Positions 1 through 5,578 of a stretch of 5,578 bases of DNA are shown here, piece after piece. A program made the translations under genes and the position numbers. The notes below the pieces were generated by a model that saw only the letters and a list, made by a program, of their open reading frames with translations, had not been told where the DNA came from and searched no databases. Numbering within the stretch: position 1 is the first letter of the stretch; each line of letters starts with the position of its first letter. Source of the DNA: Gammaproteobacteria bacterium (GTDB taxonomy: Bacteria; Pseudomonadota; Gammaproteobacteria; UBA9214); the NCBI GenBank assembly GCA_020027635.1, contig JAHKKL010000142.1, positions 1 through 5,578 on the forward strand, written 5' to 3'.

Positions 1-594
1 CACCGTCGCCATGATGTAGTTGGTTTCCCCCCCGTGGATGATCTGGCTGGTCTCGTACAGGATCATGCCGGACATCAGCAGGATGAACATCGCCGAGACA
101 GCCAGCGACAGCCCGGGCAGGGTGAGAAACAGGCTCGCTAGACCTGCCAGGAAGGCCACCAGAATGCCGATCATCAGGAAACCGCCGATGAAGCTGAAGT
201 CCTTTCGTGTGGTAAGTGCATAACCGGATAGGCCGAGGAAGATCACACCGGTGCCGCCCATGGCGGTCATGACGATCTGCCCGCCGTTTTGCAGCGACAG
301 GTAGGCACTGATGATGGGGCCCAGCGTCAGTCCCATGAACCCGGTGAGGGCGAACACAAACAGCAGGCCGAGACCGCTGTTGCGGAATCGGGTCGTCAGG
401 AACAGCAAGCCGAAATAGCCGACCAGGGTGATGATCGGGTTGATGAAGGGCATGTTGGTCATGACGGCGATGCCGGCCGTAAGGGCGCTGAACAGCAGCG
501 TCATGGACAACAGCGTGTAGGTGTTACGTATGACCTTGTTGGTGGACAGGACCGACGGTTGCGATACCACAACTGTCTTATCAAGCATGCTCAT
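1..594 (-). CDS. yccA: Bax inhibitor-1/YccA family inner-membrane protein (3' end outside window)
   Basis: Seen: 198 codons are open from an ATG at 594 down to base 1, so the C-terminus is missing. The N-terminal LSTNKVIRNTY, central GYALTTRKDFSF, and ETSQIIHGGETNYI near residues 185-195 are close to what I recall of E. coli YccA. Six hydrophobic segments are visible, at roughly residues 25-45, 50-67, 74-98, 103-125, 133-157 and 161-182; the seventh would lie in the missing part. E. coli YccA has about 219 residues, so roughly 20-25 appear to be lacking. Known of the family: YccA is a multi-spanning inner-membrane protein that binds the FtsH-HflKC protease and can limit degradation of jammed SecY. 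The start at 594 is preferred over the ATG at 588 because a GGAGG lies 8 nt upstream. The gene is divergent from the neighbouring tRNA-Ser. The family call is firm; the exact cellular role is inferred. Confidence 0.93.
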   Translation of the reverse strand, partial: MSMLDKTVVVSQPSVLSTNKVIRNTYTLLSMTLLFSALTAGIAVMTNMPFINPIITLVGYFGLLFLTTRFRNSGLGLLFVFALTGFMGLTLGPIISAYLSLQNGGQIVMTAMGGTGVIFLGLSGYALTTRKDFSFIGGFLMIGILVAFLAGLASLFLTLPGLSLAVSAMFILLMSGMILYETSQIIHGGETNYIMATV

Positions 595-602
595 GCAGAA
601 AA

Positions 603-607
603 CCTCC
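603..607 (-). promoter_or_regulatory. Shine-Dalgarno of the yccA-like gene
   Basis: GGAGG on the minus strand lies 8 nt before the ATG at 594 and 14 nt before the in-frame ATG at 588. The spacing favours the upstream ATG, giving an M-S-M-L-D N-terminus. Confidence 0.75.
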
Positions 608-620
608 GTGAGAGTTGACC

Positions 621-648
621 TTTATCAAACGGTTGCTATAGACAGCAA
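621..648 (-). promoter_or_regulatory. Possible sigma-70 promoter of the yccA-like gene
   Basis: On the minus strand TTGCTG (648-643) and GATAAA (626-621) are separated by 16 bp, about 14 nt upstream of the Shine-Dalgarno. The -35 box lies within a short dyad, TTGCT-N6-AGCAA at 633-648. The match is moderate and rests on spacing and position only. Confidence 0.35.
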
Positions 649-729
649 CATGTTTGCCTGGTTCCAAGGATAACCACACCACCGCCAAACGGCAACCCGT
701 GGAATATGTGGCTATTCATACCATTAGGC

Positions 730-759
730 TGGAAATTGAATCCCGCGTTCCGGTATGCT
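730..759 (+). promoter_or_regulatory. Possible promoter of tRNA-Ser
   Basis: TGGAAA (730-735) and TATGCT (754-759) are 18 bp apart and are followed by GC-rich GCCGAGC. A GC-rich stretch after the -10 box is typical of stringently controlled stable-RNA promoters. Transcription would begin near 766, leaving a 5' leader of about 20 nt for RNase P to remove. The -35 box is weak. Confidence 0.4.
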
Positions 760-785
760 TGCCGAGCATCACGGCAAATCTGCAT

Positions 786-873
786 GGAGAGGTGGCTGAG
801 TGGTCGAAAGCGGCGGTCTTGAAAACCGTTGACCCGCAAGGGTCCGGGGGTTCGAATCCCTCCCTCTCCGCCA
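786..873 (+). tRNA. serT: tRNA-Ser(UGA), CCA encoded
   Basis: Seen: the acceptor stem GGAGAGG (786-792) pairs fully with CCTCTCC (863-869). It is followed by discriminator G870 and a genomic CCA at 871-873. The anticodon stem is 813-817 with 825-829, around loop CTTGAAA, placing anticodon TGA at 820-822. A long variable arm, GACCC-GCAA-GGGTC (831-844), marks a class II tRNA. The T stem (846-850 with 858-862, one G-U pair) carries loop TTCGAAT. It reads UCA and, by wobble, other UCN codons. E. coli serT is the tRNA-Ser(UGA) gene next to yccA, which matches this neighbourhood. The full cloverleaf and 88-nt length make the call secure. Confidence 0.98.
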
Positions 874-940
874 TTTGATCTATCAATTGCCACATTTGCT
901 ACGCATTAAAACGCACCCGAATGATTTGTAGGACATTTCC

Positions 941-954
941 GATTGTTCGCAATC
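941..954 (+). repeat. Small inverted repeat with UUCG loop upstream of gacA
   Basis: GATTG-TTCG-CAATC is a perfect 5-bp dyad around a TTCG loop, in the 158-nt gap between the tRNA and the response-regulator gene. As RNA it could form a short tetraloop hairpin; as DNA it could be an operator. No U-run follows, so it is not a standard terminator. Apart from this and a possible weak extended -10 (TGATAGTGT near 963-971), I see nothing definite in 874-1017. Confidence 0.3.
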
Positions 955-1017
955 CTGGCTGGTGATAGTGTTCGCCAAAAATCAATAATCATCGTTTCAA
1001 TGGAGTGAACTTCACCA

Positions 1018-1023
1018 AAGGGG
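1018..1023 (+). promoter_or_regulatory. Shine-Dalgarno deciding the gacA start
   Basis: AAGGGG lies 8 nt before the ATG at 1032. The longer in-frame option, GTG at 1005, has only GGA directly abutting it and would add nine residues absent from GacA/UvrY relatives, which begin M-I-x-V. The ATG at 1032 is therefore chosen. Confidence 0.8.
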
Positions 1024-1031
1024 TGTTAAAG

Positions 1032-1679
1032 ATGATCAACGTAATGATCGTGGATGACCATGACCTGGTCCGTACCTGTCTCAAACGAATACTCAACGAT
1101 ATAAACGGCATTGATGTTATCGCCGAGGTGTGCAACGGGGAACAGGCCATCGATGTTGCCCGCAGCAAGAAACCCGATATCGTCCTGATGGACATAAGCA
1201 TGCCGGGTATCGGCGGACTGGAGGCAACCCGCAGAATCACCGCCTCGTTTCCGGCAATCCGTGTCATTGCTTTAACCGTCCATGAAGAGATCCCATTCCC
1301 GACCTGCCTGCTTGAAGCCGGTGCCTCCGGTTACCTCACCAAGGGATGTGATGTCATGGAGGTTATCAACGCCATCAATACGGTATATCGCGGCCAGCAG
1401 TATCTTACCCGAGATGTCGCCGAGAGAGTTGCCTTCACGTCCCTCAGAAACCGTAACCGCACGCCGCTGGAACGGCTTTCGGACCGGGAAGCGGAAGTCA
1501 TGATGATGATCATTCAGGGCATAAGGAACAAGGATATAGCCGAGATGCTCTGTCTCAGCCCAAAGACCACCAGCACCCTTCGCTATCGGCTGCATGAAAA
1601 GCTGGGTGTTTGCAACGATGTGGAGCTGACACGCTACGCCATCCGCCATGGCATCATCAAGGAAACCGGGATTTCCTGA
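1032..1679 (+). CDS. gacA: GacA/UvrY-type response regulator (NarL/FixJ family)
   Basis: Seen: 215 residues in two domains. The receiver domain (about 2-120) has acidic residues D8-D9, the phosphoacceptor D54 in VLMDISMPG, T82 in ALTVH and K104 in YLTKG. The LuxR-type helix-turn-helix (about 146-208) has LSDREAEVM, then KDIAEMLCLSPKTT as the turn and recognition helix. The length and the D54 position match GacA/UvrY, and the C-terminal VELTRYAIRHG is characteristic of that group. Known: BarA/GacS phosphorylates this regulator, which activates small RNAs that sequester CsrA/RsmA and so controls carbon flow, motility and secondary metabolism. It acts in the cytoplasm on DNA. In E. coli and Pseudomonas it directly precedes uvrC; here 195 nt and two genes separate them. 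The recognition helix has Thr-Ser-Thr-Leu where E. coli UvrY has Val-Asn-Ser-Tyr as I recall it, so target preference may differ. No cognate sensor kinase is in the window. Confidence 0.93.
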   Translation: MINVMIVDDHDLVRTCLKRILNDINGIDVIAEVCNGEQAIDVARSKKPDIVLMDISMPGIGGLEATRRITASFPAIRVIALTVHEEIPFPTCLLEAGASGYLTKGCDVMEVINAINTVYRGQQYLTRDVAERVAFTSLRNRNRTPLERLSDREAEVMMMIIQGIRNKDIAEMLCLSPKTTSTLRYRLHEKLGVCNDVELTRYAIRHGIIKETGIS

Positions 1680-1750
1680 AACGGCTGACCGAGAGGAAGA
1701 CATCACGTCGCGCGGACCAAACCACCCGACCTGTCGTCGCCAATTCCCGG

Positions 1751-1770
1751 CCACTTATCCGGAATAGTGG
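1751..1770 (+). repeat. 20-bp imperfect palindrome in the gacA-NHL gap
   Basis: Eight of ten base pairs are symmetric: the outer arms CCACT/AGTGG and the centre TCCGGA, with two mismatched positions between. It could bind a dimeric regulator. As RNA it can fold as a 7-bp stem with one bulged base and a 5-nt loop. No T-run follows, so it is not an intrinsic terminator. The 195-nt gap around it holds no convincing ORF. Confidence 0.35.
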
Positions 1771-1800
1771 GATATGGGTCAAGGAATTCACCATCCGGTG

Positions 1801-1820
1801 TGGCAGGCTGCCCTGTGCCA
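1801..1820 (+). repeat. TGGCA-N10-TGCCA dyad upstream of the NHL gene
   Basis: Perfect 5-bp arms are separated by 10 nt and lie about 55-75 nt before the ATG at 1875, next to an AT-rich stretch (TTAATTA, 1824-1830) that could contain a weak -10 box. The spacing fits a dimeric operator, but the element is short and unproven. Confidence 0.3.
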
Positions 1821-1832
1821 TGCTTAATTATC

Positions 1833-1855
1833 AGTAGCACGGTGATCAAGTAGCA
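1833..1855 (+). repeat. Direct repeat AGTAGCA x2, 16-bp period
   Basis: AGTAGCA occurs at 1833-1839 and 1849-1855. The second copy ends 4 nt before the weak AAGG ribosome-binding site of the following gene. This could be a pair of half-sites or a chance repeat; seven bases are too few to decide. Confidence 0.25.
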
Positions 1856-1874
1856 TCCCAAGGTTGCGTTTCCT

Positions 1875-3326
1875 ATGGTTGCAAAACAAAACCACGTCCC
1901 GGAGATTCCAGAGCAGTTACATTGGTTCAACGTGGACAAGCCGGTCCGGTTGAGTGAGCAGAAAGGCAGGGTTATCCTTCTTAACTTTGATACCTATTGT
2001 TCGCTTCATTGCCTCCATCTTGTCGCGGATCTTAACTACCTCGCGAACAAATACCCGAATGAACTGGTAGTCATCGGCATTCATGGCCCGCGGTTCCCGG
2101 CCGAGAGAAGCACCGAGCACGTTCGCAATGCCATCAGCCGCAATCACATCCGACATCCAGTGGTCCATGATCCGGATTGCCGACTATGGCAACGTTTCGG
2201 GATTCATTCGGGGCCGACACTGGGCGTCATCGACACGCAGGGCATTATCGTGGGCGCTATTTCAGGGGAAGGGAACCGCGACAAGCTGGAACGGATAATC
2301 AGTGCATTGCTCGCCAAGGCGGGTGAACCGGCCACGGGGCTGCATGAACCTTACATCCTGAAACAGGCGTCCGAACCGGCACGTCCGCTGTCTTTCCCCG
2401 ACAAGATACTCGCCACCGAAAACCGGGTCTACATCGCAGACAGCGGTCACAATCGCGTTCTGGCGACGTCGCCGCAGGGACTCATACTGCATCAGTATGG
2501 CGATGGCAACCCCGGATTCATCGATGGCAACGGTTTTTCCGCCGCGTTCGATGCACCCCAGGGAATGGTGATTGCTGACGAATTCCTCTATGTCGCCGAT
2601 ACTGGCAACCACGCTATTCGACGTATCAACATTCGCAACGATGACGTGGTTACCATGGCCGGAACCGGAGCAATGGGGCTGAAACCCGGAGGTGATTATT
2701 TCGGCAATCCGCGCGAGGTGGACCTCAATTCCCCCAGCGGTCTGGCGTACAAGGCCAATGTGCTATACATCGCCATGACGGGTCTGCATCAGATCTGGGC
2801 GCTCTCTCTCGTCACGAATACGCTGGAAATCTTCGCGGGCAGCGGCGAGGAGGGCTTTGTCGACGGCGCTTCATGGAACGCCTGCTTCGCACAGCCCTCC
2901 GCATTGAGCATTATCGGGCACACGCTCTACGTGGTAGATGCCGGGTCCTCTGCCATCCGTGCTATTGACTTGAATACACGGCATGTGACAACACTGGTCG
3001 GCAGGGGACTCTTCGATTATGGGGATAAGGACGGCATCGGGTCGGCCGCGAGGTTCCAGTACCCGCTCGACATCAAGGCCGACCAGACTCAGAAGTCGTT
3101 ATGGGTTGCAGATACATATAACAATAAAATCAGAAAGATAAGAGTTGATAATACACTTGTTTCCAGTTACCAGGTGAAGCATCCTCTGAGCGAACCCGGC
3201 GGGCTGGCATTCAGCGGGAATACCCTATACATTGCCAATACCAACCGCCACGAAATTGTTCGCATCAACCTGCGCAGCGGAACTATAGAATCTCTGAATG
3301 TCAGCGACAAATACATCGGTCTTTAA
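1875..3326 (+). CDS. Thioredoxin-like / six-bladed NHL propeller protein
   Basis: Seen: 483 residues with no signal peptide or membrane segment, so probably cytoplasmic. Residues about 10-148 form a thioredoxin-like domain: VILLNFDTYC near 33-42, a cis-proline GPT motif, and GEGNRDKL near its end. From about 165 to the end come six NHL-type repeats, with blade signatures near residues 186 (YIADSGHNRV), 239 (YVADTGNHAI), 298 (YIAMTGLHQI), 352 (YVVDAGSSAI), 410 (WVADTYNNKI) and 452 (YIANTNRHEI). The order matches human NHLRC2 without its C-terminal beta-sandwich domain. Known: NHL propellers are usually binding platforms; substrates of bacterial members are largely unknown. Odd: the usual YCCINC active-site region is Y-C-S-L-H-C (C42, S43, C46), so CxxC is lost. 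The Shine-Dalgarno is weak (AAGG, 11 nt before ATG). The 3' end overlaps the glycosylase gene by 29 nt. The architecture is confident; no enzymatic function is claimed. Confidence 0.9.
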   Translation: MVAKQNHVPEIPEQLHWFNVDKPVRLSEQKGRVILLNFDTYCSLHCLHLVADLNYLANKYPNELVVIGIHGPRFPAERSTEHVRNAISRNHIRHPVVHDPDCRLWQRFGIHSGPTLGVIDTQGIIVGAISGEGNRDKLERIISALLAKAGEPATGLHEPYILKQASEPARPLSFPDKILATENRVYIADSGHNRVLATSPQGLILHQYGDGNPGFIDGNGFSAAFDAPQGMVIADEFLYVADTGNHAIRRINIRNDDVVTMAGTGAMGLKPGGDYFGNPREVDLNSPSGLAYKANVLYIAMTGLHQIWALSLVTNTLEIFAGSGEEGFVDGASWNACFAQPSALSIIGHTLYVVDAGSSAIRAIDLNTRHVTTLVGRGLFDYGDKDGIGSAARFQYPLDIKADQTQKSLWVADTYNNKIRKIRVDNTLVSSYQVKHPLSEPGGLAFSGNTLYIANTNRHEIVRINLRSGTIESLNVSDKYIGL

Positions 3327-3972
3327 CCCCGATTGCAAAGACTGCCCCCGCTTATCCTCTTTCCTCGTTCAAACCGGCCAGAAATATCCCGATTATCATT
3401 GCGCTCCGGTCGCCCCCTTCGGTGACCCCGGGGGGCAGCTGCTGATTGTCGGCCTCGCGCCGGGTATGCACGGCGCCAATGCCACCGGACGCCCGTTTAC
3501 CGGCGATTATGCCGGCATCCTGCTCTACCGGACGCTTTTCGAGTTCGGTTTCAGCAATCGGCCAGAATCGACAGCGAACGATGATGGCTTGGTACTCTAC
3601 AATTGCCGCATAACCAATGCCGTGAAATGCCTGCCACCGCAAAACAAGCCGCGTCCCGATGAAATCCGTCAGTGCAATCGCTATCTCAAGAACGAACTGG
3701 CACAGCTGCCCGGCGGATCGATCATTATAGGGCTCGGTAAAATTGCGCACGATGCGGTATTGCGGGCATTGGGCCTGCGCCTCGCATCGTACCCGTTCGG
3801 GCACGGCCACAACTATCGACTCACTGAGGGAAAACTTCTGGTCGATTCCTACCATTGCAGCCGCTATAACACCCAGACACGTCGTCTGACCGGGGAAATG
3901 TTCACTGGCATTTTCCAGCGTGTCAGCGAGCTGGTTGAACCCCGCCCGGTCCCATTGTCCGGGGCATCTTGA
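3298..3972 (+). CDS. Uracil-DNA glycosylase, family 5-like (UDGb), Fe-S type
   Basis: Seen: 224 residues. Motif 1 is GLAPGMHGAN at 52-61, followed by TGRPFTGD ending in D70. ITNAVKC and NKPRPDE lie near 105-122, IIIGLGKIAHDA is the central strand-helix, and H-C-S-R-Y-N (186-191) is followed by TQTRRLT. Four cysteines, C13, C16, C111 and C126, fit the [4Fe-4S] ligands of family 4/5 enzymes. Known: family 5 enzymes excise uracil and often hypoxanthine or other deaminated bases, and lack the polar catalytic residue that other families carry in motif 1; an Asp in the TGD segment has been proposed to take part in catalysis. Odd: motif 2 reads HCS where HPS is usual. The ATG at 3298 lies inside the upstream gene with no good Shine-Dalgarno in the usual window (a GCGGAA lies about 15 nt away), suggesting translational coupling. 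There is no alternative ATG or GTG before the first Cys pair. Tandem stops TGA-TAA end the gene. Family 4 is the alternative, but the HGAN and NTQT motifs favour family 5. Confidence 0.9.
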   Translation: MSATNTSVFNPDCKDCPRLSSFLVQTGQKYPDYHCAPVAPFGDPGGQLLIVGLAPGMHGANATGRPFTGDYAGILLYRTLFEFGFSNRPESTANDDGLVLYNCRITNAVKCLPPQNKPRPDEIRQCNRYLKNELAQLPGGSIIIGLGKIAHDAVLRALGLRLASYPFGHGHNYRLTEGKLLVDSYHCSRYNTQTRRLTGEMFTGIFQRVSELVEPRPVPLSGAS

Positions 3973-3985
3973 TAACGGGACGTCC

Positions 3986-3990
3986 GGAAG
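3986..3990 (+). promoter_or_regulatory. Shine-Dalgarno of uvrC
   Basis: GGAAG lies 7 nt before the ATG at 3998, in the 25-nt gap after the glycosylase gene. No promoter or terminator is visible in this gap, which supports co-transcription. Confidence 0.6.
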
Positions 3991-3997
3991 TAACACC

Positions 3998-5578
3998 ATG
4001 TTCGATGCCGAGGACTACCTGAAAAACCTGACCCCGAGGCCAGGGGTTTACCGCATGCTGGACGGGGAGGGCACGGTACTCTATGTCGGCAAGGCACGAA
4101 ACCTCAGGAAGCGCGTGGCGAGTTATTTCCGGCGTACCGGTATCGGCAGCAAGATCCGCGCGCTGGTGGCGCAGATCACCGCCATCGAAATCACGGTCAC
4201 GAATACCGAGGGCGAGGCGCTGCTGCTGGAAAACAATCTAATCAAGACCCTCCAGCCGCGTTACAACGTGCTCCTGCGCGACGACAAGAGTTATCCGTAT
4301 ATATACCTGACAACCGACCAGCAATTCCCACGGCTGGCCTTTCACCGCGGGGCGAAGCGCGGGAAGGGAAGCTATTTCGGTCCTTATCCGGGTGCCGGTG
4401 CCGTGAGAGAAAGTCTTCAACTGCTGCAGAAACTCTTCAAGATTCGCCAGTGCGAAGACAGCTTCTTCAGTAACCGCTCCCGACCCTGCCTGCAGTACCA
4501 GATCAAGCGTTGTACCGCACCCTGCGTCGGTTATATCAGCCCGGAAGAATACGCCGAGGACGTGAGAAACACGGTGATGTTTCTGGAAGGCAGTGATCGC
4601 GCCGTGGTCGACGGCATGGTGGCGCGCATGGAGAAGGCATCCGCCGTGCTTGAATACGAGAAGGCCGCCGGTTACCGCGATCAGATAGCGACTCTGCGCC
4701 GGGTGCAGGAAAGGCAATATGTCAGCAACGAGCGGGGAGATCTTGACATCCTGGCCAGTGCCACAGACGGTGGCAATGCCTGCGTGCAGGTATTCTTTAT
4801 CCGCAAAGGCCGCAATCTGGGCAATGCCGTTTTCTACCCCAGGGTACCGGGTGATTCAGGCAATGAAGAGATCCTGTCGGCCTTTATCACCCAGTATTAC
4901 CTGGGCCGGGGCATTCCGGCAGAACTACTGCTGAGCCACAAGCCGGAGGATGCGGACCTGATCCAGGAGGTTCTCAGCGAGCAGGCAGGACACAGGGTCA
5001 AACTGACCACCGGTGTGCGCAACGAGCGAGCCCGCTGGCTCAGGCTTGCAATCAATAACGCCGAAGAGGCGCTCACTGCGTTTCTGAATACGCGTAAAGG
5101 CTACCTGGGACGGCTGGATGAACTGAAGAAGGCGCTTGGCCTGGATGAATTGCCTGAGCGCATGGAATGCTTCGATATCAGCCATACACAGGGGGAATCG
5201 ACGGTCGCCTCATGCGTTGTGTTCGGGAGTGAAGGCCCGATAAAATCCGATTACCGTCGGTTCAACATCCAGGACATCCGGCCGGGCGATGATTACGCCG
5301 CGATGGGGCAGGCGCTGACTCGGCGCTATACAACCCGGCCTGGAGACGCTATATATGCCCGGCCGAACCCGGTCGGTCAGCCTGTCGCCAAACTCCCCGG
5401 CCCTGCACCTGATCCAGCAAATCCGGGACGAGGCGCACCGCTTTGCGATCACCGGCCACCGCCAGCGTCGCGCCAAGTCACGCAAAACATCGCCGCTGGA
5501 GCAGATTGTCGGAATCGGTCCGAAACGACGCCAGTTGCTGCTGAAACAACTGGGAGGACTCAGAGAGGTTGCCAGGGC
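3998..5578 (+). pseudogene. uvrC: UvrC excinuclease subunit, broken by a frame-shifting internal deletion; 3' end outside window
   Basis: UvrC cuts DNA on both sides of a lesion in UvrABC nucleotide excision repair. Seen: residues 1-444 are intact. They include the GIY-YIG nuclease (PGVY at 15-18, YVG at 29-31, R39, E78 in LLLENN) for 3' incision. Cysteines C152, C164, C172 and C176 have the spacing of the E. coli Fe-S cluster. A UVR helix pair (about 205-240) that contacts UvrB follows, then the start of the RNase H-like domain with D393 (FDISHT) and D432 (PGDDYAAM). After TRRY (base 5329) the expected IDGGKGQ and GVAKG segments are absent. Homology resumes in another frame at 5331-5578, as LETLYMPG, ALHLIQQIRDEAHRF, ITGHRQRR and the helix-hairpin-helix IVGIGPKRR. 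The missing part is about 50-57 codons by comparison with recalled homologues, and its length is 2 modulo 3. The original frame stays open to the window end but is out-of-frame sequence. Such a product would lack 5' incision. A real mutation or an assembly error are both possible. Confidence 0.85.
5327..5340 (+). other. Deletion/frameshift junction inside uvrC
   Basis: Upstream the uvrC frame ends homology at CGC-TAT (R-Y, 5324-5329). Downstream CAA-CCC-GGC-CTG-GAG (5331-5345) reads Q-P-G-L-E in the shifted frame, matching the usual K-P-G-L-E. The exact breakpoint cannot be placed without an intact relative. A short ACCCGG at the join could be microhomology. Confidence 0.8.

Noticed and set aside
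20..618. Plus-strand ORFs at 20-223 and 289-618
   Set aside because: They lie antisense to the yccA-like gene, have low-complexity composition and no recognisable domain.
654..878. Plus-strand ORF of 74 residues ending with GEVAEWSKAAVLKTV and SNPSLSA
   Set aside because: It is a sense-strand translation of the same tRNA-Ser, also a known spurious protein pattern.
875..886. TTGAT-CT-ATCAA palindrome just after the tRNA
   Set aside because: It has only 5-bp arms around 2 nt, too tight for an RNA hairpin and without a T-run, so it is not a terminator and could be chance.
636..893. Minus-strand ORF of 85 residues with GGEGGIRTPGPLR and RPLSHLS
   Set aside because: It is an antisense reading of tRNA-Ser. 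This peptide pattern is a well-known false protein produced by translating tRNA-Ser genes.
1005..1031. GTG start at 1005 for the response regulator
   Set aside because: It has no properly spaced Shine-Dalgarno and adds nine residues not seen in the family; the ATG at 1032 has AAGGGG 8 nt upstream.
1797..1820. Possible sigma-54 promoter (GG and GC boxes near TGGCAG and TGCCA)
   Set aside because: The spacing is wrong: GC does not occur 10 nt after either GG pair.
1610..1837. Plus-strand ORF of 75 residues running from gacA into the gap
   Set aside because: It starts inside gacA in another frame, has no Shine-Dalgarno or domain, and reads through the dyads of the intergenic gap.
3352..3999. 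Minus-strand ORF of 215 residues opposite the UDG gene
   Set aside because: It is the antisense shadow of a clear uracil-DNA glycosylase; no domain is recognised in it.
4238..4717. Minus-strand ORF of 159 residues opposite uvrC
   Set aside because: It is antisense to the strongly conserved UvrC Fe-S and UVR regions, with no domain of its own.
5330..5578. Novel proline-rich C-terminal domain on UvrC in the original frame
   Set aside because: The same bases read one frame over give a normal UvrC C-terminus, so the proline-rich stretch is out-of-frame sequence after the deletion.

Overview
The window looks like a chromosomal segment of a gammaproteobacterium with moderately high GC. The evidence is two neighbourhoods known from that class: a YccA-type Bax-inhibitor-1 protein beside a tRNA-Ser(UGA), as with yccA and serT in E. 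coli, and a GacA/UvrY response regulator upstream of uvrC, as with uvrY-uvrC in E. coli and gacA-uvrC in Pseudomonas. The genus cannot be read from this sequence. I see no insertion sequence, CRISPR array or phage gene.

Layout: 1-594 (minus) is a yccA-like membrane protein gene whose 3' end lies outside the window. 595-785 is a divergent promoter region. 786-873 (plus) is a complete class II tRNA-Ser(UGA) with encoded CCA. 874-1031 is a leader region. 1032-1679 (plus) is a GacA/UvrY-type response regulator. 1680-1874 is a non-coding gap with several small dyads and a short direct repeat. 1875-3326 (plus) is a thioredoxin-fold plus six-bladed NHL propeller protein. 3298-3972 (plus) is a family-5-like (UDGb) uracil-DNA glycosylase overlapping the previous gene by 29 nt. 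3998-5578 (plus) is uvrC, whose reading frame is broken near 5327-5340.

How the genes may work together: GacA/UvrY receives phosphate from a BarA/GacS-type sensor and acts through Csr/Rsm small RNAs. UvrC makes both incisions of nucleotide excision repair, and UDGb removes uracil and other deaminated bases. The two genes inserted between the regulator and uvrC therefore place base-excision repair and a thioredoxin-like/NHL protein beside nucleotide-excision repair. Close spacing suggests that the NHL protein, glycosylase and uvrC are co-transcribed.

The two most notable points are the uvrC deletion and the altered thioredoxin motif. The deletion removes the conserved IDGGKGQ region with one catalytic aspartate and shifts the frame; it may be a real mutation or an assembly error. 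The NHL protein has Y-C-S-L-H-C where relatives usually have Y-C-C-I-N-C.
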